The notes under the pieces are model-generated. The model was not told the origin of the DNA. It saw only the letters and a list, made by a program, of their open reading frames with translations, and did not search any database. DNA of 64,000 nucleotides from Deltaproteobacteria bacterium (GTDB lineage Bacteria; Desulfobacterota; Binatia; Binatales; Binataceae), in assembly GCA_021780755.1 (NCBI GenBank), contig JAJXYF010000019.1:93600-157599 (forward strand). Reading direction: 5' to 3'. Numbering within the stretch: position 1 is the first letter of the stretch; every line of letters starts with the position of its first letter. A program made the translations under genes and the position numbers. This document shows, in pieces, positions 43,675 to 52,996 of the stretch.

Positions 43675-45939
43675 TCAACTCAGGCCGAAGCGTCCCTTGC
43701 TCCCCAGCTTGACTCCGATCTGCTTGAGAAACGCGGTCGGCAATTCCGCTCCGATCATCGCGAAAATGATGTCGTTATCGACCTCGACCGGCCCCTCGAG
43801 CGTGGCCCGCGACGCGGCTGCATCGGCGCCGGCGTTTTTGACCGGTTCGAGTACGACCGTGCCGGGCCTGATCTCTTTGAGGGCGGTGGCGGGATAGAGG
43901 GTGAGCAACCTGGCCTGCTGCAGCGCGCTAATCTTCTCGGCATTCTCGCGCGTGACATTGGTCAAGACCGGCGCGCGGAACGAATAGCCGACCCGATTGC
44001 CGAGTTCGGCCGCGGCGAGCGCCTGCGCGACCTCGGAACCGGCGTTGCCGCCACCAACGACCATAATGCCGCGGTTCTGGAATTCGCCAGGTTCGATCAG
44101 GCTGTAGAAGACGCGGCCGGGTACTTCGCCGGGCAGATTGAGATGGCGCGCGTTGCCACGCACTCCAATCGCGAGCACCACCGCGCGCGCCTTATAGAGG
44201 TTGCCGCGGGCCGTCTTGACCGTGAGCAGATCGCCTTCGCGAACGACTTCGACGACCTCTTCGCGATCATTGATCTTGAGTCCGAGGGTCGCGATGATCC
44301 GTTCCCATTCCTGGATCAACCGTTCGCGCGAATTGTCACCCTCGAGAAAGAACGAACCGTACTCGGCGATATCGATGGGCGTGGCCTGGACGAATTTTGC
44401 GCGCGGATAAGCGCGCAGCGTACTCGCCGGTGTCATCTTTTCGAGCGTGACGTAGTTGAGACCGGCGGCGCGCGCGGTCGCCGTGGCGCCGAGACCGGCG
44501 GGGCCGCATCCCACGATGACCACATCGTAAGCCGCCGGATCGACCGGCATCCGCGGGCCTTTGAGTTCGGCCGCAATGGCTTCGATCACCTGGCGGCCGG
44601 AGCGCATCGCGAGGTTGATCGAGGCAGTGCCCGAAGCCTCGCCAATGATGTAGAGGCGGCGCACGCTGGTTTGATAGGTATCGTCGATTAGCGGGATTTC
44701 ATGGGTGCGTTGCGGCGCTACCCCAGCCACCACCTCGCTGGCGACGGGGGGGCGCGGCGCCAAGCGGACGAGTCCGGTGACGCAAAGCACCGCCGCCAGC
44801 AGCCCGAGCCATCCGATCAACCATGGAGTAACCGGCACCGGACGAAGCGCGACGCGGTGGGCACGATCGAGCGCCGGCAGATAGAGCGTCAACCTCAGGC
44901 GCGGCTTCGCATGCGGCAGCGACTCAGGCGCCGGCTGCGGGAAATCGCTGGTCTGTAGCGGCCCGTGGATATGAAACGGATGGCATGCGCCGCAAGCCGT
45001 GACGCTCCCGGCACCATCGCCGCTCACAGCCGCGTATGCGTTGCCCGCGATGAGCCAGCCGCCAGGCGCTCGCGCATGATTGATCGGCGGCGCGGGCGTG
45101 GTCTGATGCGCGTGACACTTGAAGCAATTTTCGACCGCTTTGGAGAGCGCGTCGTTGGGACTGCGGCTCGTAGCCATCGAGAAGTGGCAAGTCTCGCAGG
45201 GAGTCGCGAGATGGCCAACCGAGTGCGCGAAGACGGAATTGAGGTGGAGTATTTTTGGCGCGTATGCGATCAGCGTCGGCGACGGACCGATCGCGGCGGG
45301 CATCCGCATGAAGGAATCCTGCGGCGCGATATGACAGCCGGCGCCGGCGCACGACGCCCAGCGCAAACTCATGCGCTCGGGCTTGAGCGGGAGCGTCACC
45401 GCGACCACGTGACAAGACTCGCACTTGAAGCCGTCCGGGATGGCCGGCAGGTGCGACGCGATCAAGAGCTTGTGCTCGAAATGATTGAAGGGCTGCGCGA
45501 ACTCGGGATGGGCGGTTGCGCCGCGCTTCATCACGGCGACGGTGTGTTCGTCAACTTCGGCGATCGACGGATGCTTATGACACCACGCGCAGTTGAAAGT
45601 TGCGGTCGCATTGAGATCGACGACCCGGCCGCGATGTTCGGTATGGCAGCTCATGCAGGTGAGCTCGTTGTCGCCGACGACGAAGAGCTTGTGCCCGGTA
45701 ATCAAGCCACTGTCCGAAGTGACGTCGTAGCCACCATGCGGATTGACGTCGGCGATGTCGCCGTGACACGCGATGCAACGGTCGTTGGCGGGACCATGCC
45801 AGGGCTGATGGCACGCGGCGCATTGACCGCCCAGGTTGGCGTGCGCGGACATCAGCGCGCCGGGCTGGTAGTTTTTGCGCGGGACGAGGAGAGCGGCCAC
45901 GAGGGCAATCGCGAGCGCTGTGAAGGCGATTCGGCGCAT
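43675..45939 (-). CDS. Multihaem c-type cytochrome fused to NAD(P)H/FAD oxidoreductase (754 aa)
   Basis: N-terminal uncleaved signal anchor (about residues 3-20, MRR before it), then a periplasmic domain with eight CxxCH haem sites (C40, C55, C95, C117, C173, C248, C272, C316) and one Cx4CH site (C197...C202-H203). A second transmembrane helix (about 371-392) leads into a cytoplasmic flavoprotein of the YpdA/thioredoxin-reductase-like type with VIVGCGPAGLGATATARAAG for FAD and VVGGGNAGSEVAQALAAAELG for NAD(P). The topology places haems in the periplasm and the flavin inside, bridging both in one chain. It overlaps the cytochrome-b-like gene by one base. Physiological acceptor or donor unknown. 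Confidence 0.82.
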   Translation of the reverse strand: MRRIAFTALAIALVAALLVPRKNYQPGALMSAHANLGGQCAACHQPWHGPANDRCIACHGDIADVNPHGGYDVTSDSGLITGHKLFVVGDNELTCMSCHTEHRGRVVDLNATATFNCAWCHKHPSIAEVDEHTVAVMKRGATAHPEFAQPFNHFEHKLLIASHLPAIPDGFKCESCHVVAVTLPLKPERMSLRWASCAGAGCHIAPQDSFMRMPAAIGPSPTLIAYAPKILHLNSVFAHSVGHLATPCETCHFSMATSRSPNDALSKAVENCFKCHAHQTTPAPPINHARAPGGWLIAGNAYAAVSGDGAGSVTACGACHPFHIHGPLQTSDFPQPAPESLPHAKPRLRLTLYLPALDRAHRVALRPVPVTPWLIGWLGLLAAVLCVTGLVRLAPRPPVASEVVAGVAPQRTHEIPLIDDTYQTSVRRLYIIGEASGTASINLAMRSGRQVIEAIAAELKGPRMPVDPAAYDVVIVGCGPAGLGATATARAAGLNYVTLEKMTPASTLRAYPRAKFVQATPIDIAEYGSFFLEGDNSRERLIQEWERIIATLGLKINDREEVVEVVREGDLLTVKTARGNLYKARAVVLAIGVRGNARHLNLPGEVPGRVFYSLIEPGEFQNRGIMVVGGGNAGSEVAQALAAAELGNRVGYSFRAPVLTNVTRENAEKISALQQARLLTLYPATALKEIRPGTVVLEPVKNAGADAAASRATLEGPVEVDNDIIFAMIGAELPTAFLKQIGVKLGSKGRFGLS

Positions 45940-46838
45940 CAGAAGCCCACGAAATAAAGCACGCCGGTGATGTGAAACGCGACCTCGAACAGCATGATCA
46001 TCACGAGCGCGAGATGAACCTTGAGCCAGTTTCGGCTGAGGCGCAAATTGAACTCGTTATGCTCGAGCCGGACCTTACGCTCGGCGATGCCGACCAGGCC
46101 GCCGTAGAGCGGCCCATCGGCGCCGGCCGTCGCCAGCGCCATGCGCGCGGTCGCACAGGCGTGCGGAGCGGGATCGGTGCCGCGCAAGGTCGCCAGCATC
46201 AAGCGCGTCCGTGGCTGCGAACCGATCAGCAGGGGCCGCACATTTTTCAGGTAGGCGCGCACCAGATCCTCGGAATGGCCGAGCACGCTTTCCTCGGCCT
46301 CGACGTAGAGCCGATGGTAGGCGGCGTCGACGTCCTCGAGGCGTACCTCGGAATTGGGTCGAACGCGCATCGAACGCGGCAGGAGGTCGTGGATCGCGGT
46401 GCCGAAGAGGCCGCTCAAGACTACCAGGATGACGGTGCTCTCGAGGGCCCGCTCGAGCAGGGTGGCGCGGCCGACATCGACGTGCCACCAGAACGGCAAC
46501 AGGGCGAGTACGCCAATCGTGATATGCAACGTGCGCCAGGTCTCGAGGCGGTCGATCAGGATAAAGCGGCGTGCGATCGATCGAGGCATGCGGGTGGCGA
46601 GGCGGAGCCAGCGCACGGAGAACCACAAGGTGTGCTTGCGGGCGCTATAAAGAATCGCGAGGGCGAAAGAAAGCATGGTGATAATGCCGGTGCGGTACGA
46701 TCCGAGGCGGCCGGGCACATCGCCGGTGGCCGCGTGGGCCGCGACGACCACCGCGCCGCACACCAGCGCCCATAGCGTTACCGAAGCAATCGGCGCCGTG
46801 TGACGCCGGTCGGCGGCCTCGCCTATCTGATCTCTCAC
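45939..46838 (-). CDS. Small dihaem cytochrome-b-like membrane protein (299 aa)
   Basis: Four to five transmembrane segments are seen (about 18-36, 50-68, 103-120, 128-150 and 273-296). Two helices hold His pairs with 13 residues between them: H105/H119 and H275/H289. This i,i+14 spacing is that of the haem-binding helices II and IV of cytochrome b and suggests two stacked b haems. Between them is a soluble insertion (about 155-260) of unknown fold. Start is GTG 46838; an alternative start cannot be excluded. It probably links the periplasmic haem-flavin protein and the Fe-S protein to a quinone. Overlaps the following gene by one base. Confidence 0.7.
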   Translation of the reverse strand: MRDQIGEAADRRHTAPIASVTLWALVCGAVVVAAHAATGDVPGRLGSYRTGIITMLSFALAILYSARKHTLWFSVRWLRLATRMPRSIARRFILIDRLETWRTLHITIGVLALLPFWWHVDVGRATLLERALESTVILVVLSGLFGTAIHDLLPRSMRVRPNSEVRLEDVDAAYHRLYVEAEESVLGHSEDLVRAYLKNVRPLLIGSQPRTRLMLATLRGTDPAPHACATARMALATAGADGPLYGGLVGIAERKVRLEHNEFNLRLSRNWLKVHLALVMIMLFEVAFHITGVLYFVGF

Positions 46839-47007
46839 CCGCGTATCATCCGGTTCGGCCGCGCGGTCGAAAGCCGCTCATCCCACCCCTCGAAGATGCC
46901 CCGCCCCATCGGCTCCTGGTCCCCCGATCAGAAGAATCGAAGGAGACCAAACCATTATCGCGACCGCATGTCGAGGAAATTGCGCGGCCCGCTCCCGCAC
47001 GGCGGCC

Positions 47008-48585
47008 TCAATCACTGCCGCCACGGGCCTTGCGCACGCGGGAGCCTTCGGTGATGGCACCGGTCTCCTCGAAGAGCTTGGCTGGATCGATTCTGATCGC
47101 CGCGCCGGTGGGACAATTGTGGACACATCCCATGAACGGTAGGCCGTCGCAGAGATCGCACTTGATCGGGAAGGCGGCCGGAATGTGATCGCTATCGCCG
47201 GCCGGTGACAGCGCCACGGGCTTGCGCTTGAGCGCACCCTTGCGCACGCCACCGAACAGGCGATCCCACAGCCCGGTCTCGCCAACGTCGTGCGCGGCCA
47301 GCGGATACGGACGAAAGAAGTTCGCGTCGTTCATGGTGCGCGACTTGCGCGCCTGCGCCTGGTCGAAGGTCGGCGTATCGATCATCGCGATATTGTCGTA
47401 GGGACAGGCAATCGCGCAATTGCCGCAGCCGATGCACATGTCGTACTGGAAGTAGATTTCGCCCTCGGGGCGGCGTTTGATGGCACCGGTCGGGCAACTG
47501 TTCATGCACTTGGGATCGTCGCAATGGCGGCATGCGCTGGGCACCAGGTACTTGCCGATCTGGATACCGTTGCGGATGAGGCGGCTCTTGCCGTGCAGCG
47601 ACTCGCAGGCCTTTACGCATTGGTCGCAATTGATGCAGAGGTCGAGGTCCATGACGAGCAGGGCGTCGGCCTGGATGACGCCCGCCTGCCCGCTGCGCTC
47701 GAGCAGATCGGAGAGTTCAGGCGTGACGGTGCGCTCCTGCTCGAAGCGGCGCTCGATTACCCTGCGCACCGATTGCTCGATTTGCGGGTACTTGCGGCTC
47801 AATTCGATAAAGTCGTCGCCCTTGATCTTGATCAACTCACACTTGCCGGCGGTCAGCACGCTCGCCCAGCGCACGCCGGTCTCGAACAGCGCCATCTCGC
47901 CGAAATATTCGCCCGCGCGCAGATAGGCGAGGACGCGGCGCCGGCCGTCGGGCTCTTCGCGCACGACCTGCACGAAACCGTCGCGCACGATGTAGAGGGC
48001 GTCGCCGGGTTCGCCCTGGGTCACCAACGGAATCCCGCGCAGTTCGTAACGGAGGATCTCGCACTTCGGAACGAGTTCGTCGAGGAAGGACAACGGAACC
48101 CCGCGGAACAACTCGATGCCGGCCGCGGTGACGCGCACGGCGCGCTCGCGATAGCGCCGCGCGAGAATCTCGCGCGCACCGTGATTGATCTCGATATACT
48201 TGAGCGCGTAGCGCGGAACATAGAAGATTTCCGCATCCGTGCGGGCGGTGATATCAACCGAGCGCGGCAGGCCCCCGATTGAACCCAATTCTCCATACAG
48301 GTTGCCGGTCTCGAGCACGGCGATCACGTGCGTATCGTCGTCAACCTGGTCGAGCAGTTCGACGCTGCCGTCCAGGATGAAGCACAAATCGAGTTCGTAC
48401 TCACCCTTGCGGCAGATTACCTCACCTGCCTTGAAAGAGCGGAGCCGCAGCCCCGGGTCGTTCTCGTAGGCCTTGAGAAAGGCGTCGCGTTGATCATCGC
48501 CAAAGCCGGCGAAAATTTCCGACCGGCGCAGGCGTTGCCAGAGCAGCCATGGTGGGATTTTTTCGCTCACTGGAGGATTAGACAC
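47008..48585 (-). CDS. Two cyclic-nucleotide-binding domains fused to a four-cluster ferredoxin (525 aa)
   Basis: Residues about 10-130 and 150-265 are cNMP-binding domains, each with a phosphate-binding cassette (GELGSIGGLPRSVDITA and FGEMALFETGVRWASV, Arg included). Residues about 310-510 hold 16 Cys in four groups: CINCDQCVKAC, CRHCDDPKCMNSCP, CIGCGNCAIACP and CDLCDGLPFMGCVHNCP, matching the DmsB/PsrB/NrfC-type subunits that carry four [4Fe-4S] clusters. The protein may pass electrons between the membrane b-type partner and cytoplasmic donors under cyclic-nucleotide control. No DNA-binding domain is present. Start is uncertain: the frame opens at TTG 48621, and GTG 48585 or 48570 are alternatives. 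Confidence 0.82.
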   Translation of the reverse strand: MSNPPVSEKIPPWLLWQRLRRSEIFAGFGDDQRDAFLKAYENDPGLRLRSFKAGEVICRKGEYELDLCFILDGSVELLDQVDDDTHVIAVLETGNLYGELGSIGGLPRSVDITARTDAEIFYVPRYALKYIEINHGAREILARRYRERAVRVTAAGIELFRGVPLSFLDELVPKCEILRYELRGIPLVTQGEPGDALYIVRDGFVQVVREEPDGRRRVLAYLRAGEYFGEMALFETGVRWASVLTAGKCELIKIKGDDFIELSRKYPQIEQSVRRVIERRFEQERTVTPELSDLLERSGQAGVIQADALLVMDLDLCINCDQCVKACESLHGKSRLIRNGIQIGKYLVPSACRHCDDPKCMNSCPTGAIKRRPEGEIYFQYDMCIGCGNCAIACPYDNIAMIDTPTFDQAQARKSRTMNDANFFRPYPLAAHDVGETGLWDRLFGGVRKGALKRKPVALSPAGDSDHIPAAFPIKCDLCDGLPFMGCVHNCPTGAAIRIDPAKLFEETGAITEGSRVRKARGGSD

Positions 48586-48720
48586 AAGTTCGAGTGAACC
48601 TTGCGTATGGCGATATGTCAACCGCGTCGCGAAGCCCTCTGAGCAATCGATTGACTATTATAGCGCTGACCTTCTAATCAGCGTCGGCTATTGAAAGGTT
48701 GCCCAAAATCGGAGAGCCTC

Positions 48721-49989
48721 GTGACTGGCATTGAGAAGGCGACACCGATGAAGGAATCGGATTTCAGTTCAAGCGAACGCCATTTGATCTCCGAGGTAGC
48801 CCGGCGCCTGGAGGCACGCCTCGGCGAAATCGTTCGCACCTGGACCGAGGCGATTCCGCTGGAGGCGCCCGCCGACAAACTGCCGGGGATGCGCCGGACG
48901 CTGGTGGTTCTCGCGCGCGAGCTGATGGGGAACTTCTTTCGCGCCCTGAGCGAAAGCGACCCGCATCGGGCGCTGACCGTTATCGAGGAATTTTGCGCGC
49001 AACTGATCCGCGACCGGCTGCCTGATTCCGCGATCAAACAGCGCTTGACGATCGAGGACCTGGTGCGTGCCGCGCGGCTCCTGCGGGAGATCGTCGATCA
49101 CGAAATCACCCTCGCCTTTAAGGAGGAAAGCGACCGCGAGACGATGGCGCGGTTGGCCTTTGCGCGGATCTGGAACCTGGTCTCCGAGTCGCTCGCCCTG
49201 ACCTATTCGCGGCTCTACGATGAGCAGGCCCGCCATCATCAACGCGAATTGAGCGCCGCGCGCGATGCGGCGCTGGAGGCTTCGCGGCTGAAGTCGGCCT
49301 TTGTCGCCAACATGACCCACGAAATCCGCACGCCCTTGAACGTGATTTTAGGCTATGCCGATCTGATGGCGGAACGGCTGGCCGAGGTGCGCGACGAGAG
49401 CGGTATCGAGTATGGCGAACCGATTCGCCGCGCGGGACAACGGCTGCTGGATACGATAGGCGCGGTGCTCGACCTGTCGCGCATCGAATCGGGCGCCTTC
49501 GAGCTCAAGCCCGCGACGTTTGCGCTGGCGGACCTGGTCGAACGGCACGTTCACGATTTGAGCGTGCTCGCGCGCAAGAAGGGAATCGAGCTCGCCTGCC
49601 AAATCGATGAGCCGGGCGCGCGAGTGATCTTCGACGAACATTGCCTCTCCAATACGATCATCAACCTGCTGCAAAATGCGATTAAATTTACCGACCGCGG
49701 CGGCGTTTCCGTGCGGGTCTTTCGCGACCGCGCGGGAGTGCTGTCGCTCGAGGTCAGCGACACCGGCCGGGGTATCGATGCGGCGTACCTGCCGTATCTC
49801 TTCGAACCCTTTTCGCAGGAGGGTCATGATTCGCAGCCGGCCCATGAGGGCGCGGGCCTCGGGCTGGCGCTGGTCAAACGCTACGTGGAATTCAATCGCG
49901 CGCGGATCGCGGTCGAAAGCGTCAGAAACAATGGCACCACCTTCACCGTGAGCTTCTCCCAGGAACCTTCCGTCAGTGCCGCCGACTGA
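48721..49989 (+). CDS. Sensor histidine kinase with N-terminal helical sensory domain (422 aa)
   Basis: No transmembrane segment. Residues about 15-165 are a helical region resembling RsbR-type or globin-like sensor domains (HLISEVARRLEARLGEIVRT). The kinase core has the H box FVANMTHEIRTPLNVILGYAD, N box SNTIINLLQNAIKFTDRGG, and G boxes DTGRGIDAAYLPYLFEPFSQE and GAGLGLALVKRYVE. GTG 48721 has GGAG 6-8 bases upstream; a TTG at 48691 would extend it without support. It is divergent from the cNMP/Fe-S gene cluster, with about 135 bp between. No cognate regulator adjoins it. Confidence 0.88.
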   Translation: MTGIEKATPMKESDFSSSERHLISEVARRLEARLGEIVRTWTEAIPLEAPADKLPGMRRTLVVLARELMGNFFRALSESDPHRALTVIEEFCAQLIRDRLPDSAIKQRLTIEDLVRAARLLREIVDHEITLAFKEESDRETMARLAFARIWNLVSESLALTYSRLYDEQARHHQRELSAARDAALEASRLKSAFVANMTHEIRTPLNVILGYADLMAERLAEVRDESGIEYGEPIRRAGQRLLDTIGAVLDLSRIESGAFELKPATFALADLVERHVHDLSVLARKKGIELACQIDEPGARVIFDEHCLSNTIINLLQNAIKFTDRGGVSVRVFRDRAGVLSLEVSDTGRGIDAAYLPYLFEPFSQEGHDSQPAHEGAGLGLALVKRYVEFNRARIAVESVRNNGTTFTVSFSQEPSVSAAD

Positions 49990-50126
49990 GCGGTTTGCGC
50001 TGTGGACATTGAGTTCCGCAAGGACTAGATAGAAATTGAACCGACCGGACGCACCATTCATTTAAACCCGCCGTCAGGGTTATTTGTCTCGCGCGCTCCT
50101 CGGCATTGATCAAGGAGGGGCACCGA

Positions 50127-50489
50127 ATGCCCACAAAATTATACGTAGGCAACCTCGCCTATTCAGTCACCAACGAAGACCTGGAAGGCTTGTTCTCTCA
50201 GGCCGGTAAAGTCGACAGCGCCGTGGTGGTGGTCGACAAGTTCTCAGGACAATCGCGCGGGTTTGGATTCGTCGAAATGGCTGACTCGAATGACGCCGCA
50301 CGGGCGATCGAGGAATTCAACGACGCCGAACTCAAGGGACGCAACATCCGGGTCAATGAGGCTCGTCCTCGTGAGGGCGGCGGCGGTCCCCGCGGCGGCG
50401 GTGGTGGTGGCGGAGGCGGCGGACGCGATCGTCGCGGCGGTGGTGGTGGTGGAGGAGGCGGTGGCGGTGGCGGTGGTCGCCGCTGGTAA
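50127..50489 (+). CDS. RNA-recognition-motif protein with glycine-rich tail (120 aa)
   Basis: One RRM domain: RNP2 LYVGNLAYS near residue 5 and RNP1 RGFGFVEM near 47, then a Gly/Arg-rich tail from about residue 83 composed almost wholly of G with RDRRG and RRW. Such small glycine-rich RRM proteins bind RNA and are often induced by cold in cyanobacteria and proteobacteria. ATG 50127 has AGGAGGGG six bases upstream; the frame from 50106 is less likely. The GGC/GGT-rich tail region is repetitive and could vary in length. Confidence 0.9.
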   Translation: MPTKLYVGNLAYSVTNEDLEGLFSQAGKVDSAVVVVDKFSGQSRGFGFVEMADSNDAARAIEEFNDAELKGRNIRVNEARPREGGGGPRGGGGGGGGGGRDRRGGGGGGGGGGGGGGRRW

Positions 50490-50617
50490 GTGTCGTCAAT
50501 CATTCCGTGGGGCGGATTGCCAGCCGTGGGTTCGCTCCACTTCAAATAGATTCCTCATTGTGGCGCACGCTACGTACGGCTGTTATCTGCAAACGGAACA
50601 GACCAGGAGCGCGGATC

Positions 50618-51532
50618 GTGTTGAACACCTCTGAACAGATCGACCACCTGAAGCTTTCGGCCAAACACGCGGGCCTCGAATTGCCCGCGGTCGAGTTGCC
50701 GGAATCCCATCACACCGTCGTCGGCCGGATGCGCCTGCATTATCTGGATTGGGGAACCAAGGGCCGGCCTCCGATTCTTTTCCTCCACGGGGGCGGGCTC
50801 AATGCGCATACCTGGGATCTCGTATGCCTGATGCTGCGCCACCGCTATCACTGCATCGCGCTCGATCAGCGCGGCCATGGCGACAGCGAATGGGAACCGA
50901 CCGCCGACTATCGCTTCGACGCGCAGGTCGCCGACCTCGAAGGATTTATCGAAAAGCTGAAGCTGCAGCGTCCGCTACTGGTGGGCCATTCGATGGGCGG
51001 ATTTGCCGCGATGGGCTATGCGATTCGGCATGCCGCCACCATGGCGGGACTGGTGCTGATCGATATCGCACCCGAGATTAGCACCCAGGGGTCGCTGAAA
51101 ATCCGCAACTTCATTAACCAGGATCGCGAACTCGATTCGGTCGAAGACTTCGTCGAGCGGGCCTTGAAGTTCAATCCGATGCGCAATCGCGAATTGCTGC
51201 GGCGCAGTCTCCTACACAACCTGCGCCAGCTTCCCGACGGTAAATGGACGTGGAAACACGACCCCAAGCGGATGCCCAAGAACTTCGAGAGCGAGCGCGA
51301 CGAGCGCAAGAACCTGATCATGGATAACGCCGGCGCGATCGTATGCCCGACGCTGGTGATGCGCGGCGCGCGCAGCGACGTGCTGACCGACGAGAACGCA
51401 CGCGAGTTTGCGGCTTCGGTGCCAAAGGGGCGCTGGCTGCGGATCGAGAACGCCGGCCACACGATCCAAGGCGACAACCCGCGCGCGCTGCTCGACGCAC
51501 TCGACCCGTTCCTCGCTGAAATCGGTATTTAA
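50618..51532 (+). CDS. Alpha/beta hydrolase (304 aa)
   Basis: Oxyanion-hole region PPILFLHGGGLNAHTWDLV, nucleophile Ser in RPLLVGHSMGGFAAMGYA, and His in IENAGHTIQGDNP near the C-terminus define a complete hydrolase. It resembles haloalkane dehalogenase-like and C-C hydrolases, or epoxide hydrolases, but the substrate is unknown. GTG 50618 with AGGAG 8 bases upstream is the best start; the frame is open further upstream to 50507. It converges on the CoA-transferase gene. Confidence 0.86.
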   Translation: MLNTSEQIDHLKLSAKHAGLELPAVELPESHHTVVGRMRLHYLDWGTKGRPPILFLHGGGLNAHTWDLVCLMLRHRYHCIALDQRGHGDSEWEPTADYRFDAQVADLEGFIEKLKLQRPLLVGHSMGGFAAMGYAIRHAATMAGLVLIDIAPEISTQGSLKIRNFINQDRELDSVEDFVERALKFNPMRNRELLRRSLLHNLRQLPDGKWTWKHDPKRMPKNFESERDERKNLIMDNAGAIVCPTLVMRGARSDVLTDENAREFAASVPKGRWLRIENAGHTIQGDNPRALLDALDPFLAEIGI

Positions 51533-51558
51533 ATTTCCATCCTGCGCGGCGCGCCGGG

Positions 51559-52785
51559 TCAGTACGGTGCGCTGCGCAGGACGCCTTGGCCCTCGAGTTC
51601 GCGTACCCGCGCCGCCGGGTAGCCCAGCACCCGCGTCAGGATCTCTTCGTTATGCTCGCCCAGCATCGGGGCTTCCAGTTCGAGCCGTTGCGGAAAATCC
51701 GAAAATCGCAGCGCGAATCCGGGCACGTCGAAATCGCCCAGCACGCGATCGTGAATCGTGCGCACCGTACCGCGTTCACGCAGATGCGGATGACGCACGG
51801 CTTCCTCGACGGACAGAATGGGCGCCATCGGAACTCGCTGCTCGCTCATCGCGGCCACCGCGGCATCGTCGCTCGGCATCGATTGAATCCAACCCTCGAT
51901 TAGCGCGACCAGTTGCGGCAGGTTCTTAAGCCGCGCGTCGTTGTCGGTGAAGCGCGGATCGCGGGCCAGCCCCGGTTGGCCCATCGCGGCACACAGCTTC
52001 ACCCAATGCTGTTCGAGCGGGGCAATGATTAGTATGTAGCGATCTTTGCCCTTGAAAACGCCAGCCGGAACCGCATACCACGAATGCAGGCCCGATCGCG
52101 TAGGCTTGAAGATGCCTTTACTCAGACTATGCGCCTCGACGCTCGCCTCATGGTAATGGAAGTAGGTATCGAGCAGGGATATATCGAGATGCTGTCCGCG
52201 GCCGGTGCGCTCGCGATAGAGCAGCGCCGCGCAGATCGCGCCCATCGCGTGGACCCCCGTGCTGACGTCACCGATCGCGATCATCGGGAAATATGGCGCG
52301 CCGCCGGCTTCCCCGCCCATCGACGTCACCCCCGCATACGCCGCCCCGAGAAAATCGAAGCCCGGTTCATGCGCCAGCGGCCCGTTCTGTCCGAAGGCGG
52401 AGATCGAACACATCACGATCTTCGGATTAATCGCACTCACCGTATCGTAATCGAGGCCGAGCCGTTGAATTACTCCAGGCGCGAAATTCTGCACCAGCGC
52501 GTCAACCTTCGCGACCAGCTCCTTGAGTATCGCGAGGCCCTCGGGATGTTTAGCGTCGATGCACAAATCCTTCTTCCCGCGGTTGTGCTGTACGAAATAG
52601 CCACTGCGATCGCCGACCCTGAGTGGGCCGAGCCGGCTCGGATCGCCCGCGGGCGTCAACTCGACCTTGATCACCTCGGCGCCCATCTCGGCCATCATCA
52701 GGGTCGTCGTCGGCCCCGCCACGACCTGGCTGAAGTCCAATACCCTGTAGCCGTCAAGTACATGCTTCGGAGAATCTGCGCTCAT
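51559..52785 (-). CDS. CaiB/BaiF-type CoA-transferase, family III (408 aa)
   Basis: Interlocked-dimer CoA-transferase that moves CoA between carboxylic acids. Motifs: GYRVLDFSQVVAGPTTTLMMAEMGAEVIKVE at the start (in pieces: VLDFSQVVAGP, MAEMGAEVIKVE), VDALVQNFAPGVIQRLGLDY, and the catalytic Asp in IAIGDVSTGVHAM (about residue 180). ATG 52785 has AAGGAG seven bases upstream. Substrate could be formyl, carnitine, bile-acid or succinyl/aromatic acids; context gives no clue. No CoA-ligase is adjacent. Confidence 0.9.
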   Translation of the reverse strand: MSADSPKHVLDGYRVLDFSQVVAGPTTTLMMAEMGAEVIKVELTPAGDPSRLGPLRVGDRSGYFVQHNRGKKDLCIDAKHPEGLAILKELVAKVDALVQNFAPGVIQRLGLDYDTVSAINPKIVMCSISAFGQNGPLAHEPGFDFLGAAYAGVTSMGGEAGGAPYFPMIAIGDVSTGVHAMGAICAALLYRERTGRGQHLDISLLDTYFHYHEASVEAHSLSKGIFKPTRSGLHSWYAVPAGVFKGKDRYILIIAPLEQHWVKLCAAMGQPGLARDPRFTDNDARLKNLPQLVALIEGWIQSMPSDDAAVAAMSEQRVPMAPILSVEEAVRHPHLRERGTVRTIHDRVLGDFDVPGFALRFSDFPQRLELEAPMLGEHNEEILTRVLGYPAARVRELEGQGVLRSAPY

Positions 52786-52996
52786 GCCCACGCTCCTTGC
52801 TGTCTGTCCGGAGATTCGGATGCGGACCATTTCGCCCTTCTATAGCACCTCGCCAGTAAAAATCGATCTCGGCAGACGGCCTGTTCCATTTTCCATGAGC
52901 ACTCAATTATCGCGCGGCCGATACTCGTCGGACGCTCCGCACCCGATCGAACGCGGCATCGCTGTCGCTGCCGCCATCCTTTGATAAAGTCATGCG

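Noticed and set aside
48616..48621. TTGACA on the minus strand as a -35 box for the cNMP/Fe-S gene
   Set aside because: No -10 element lies at the right distance, and the sequence overlaps possible start codons.
50390..50486. Repetitive GGC/GGT stretch as microsatellite or CRISPR-like array
   Set aside because: It is the in-frame glycine-rich tail of the RRM protein; there are no spacers and no cas genes. No CRISPR array is present anywhere in the window.
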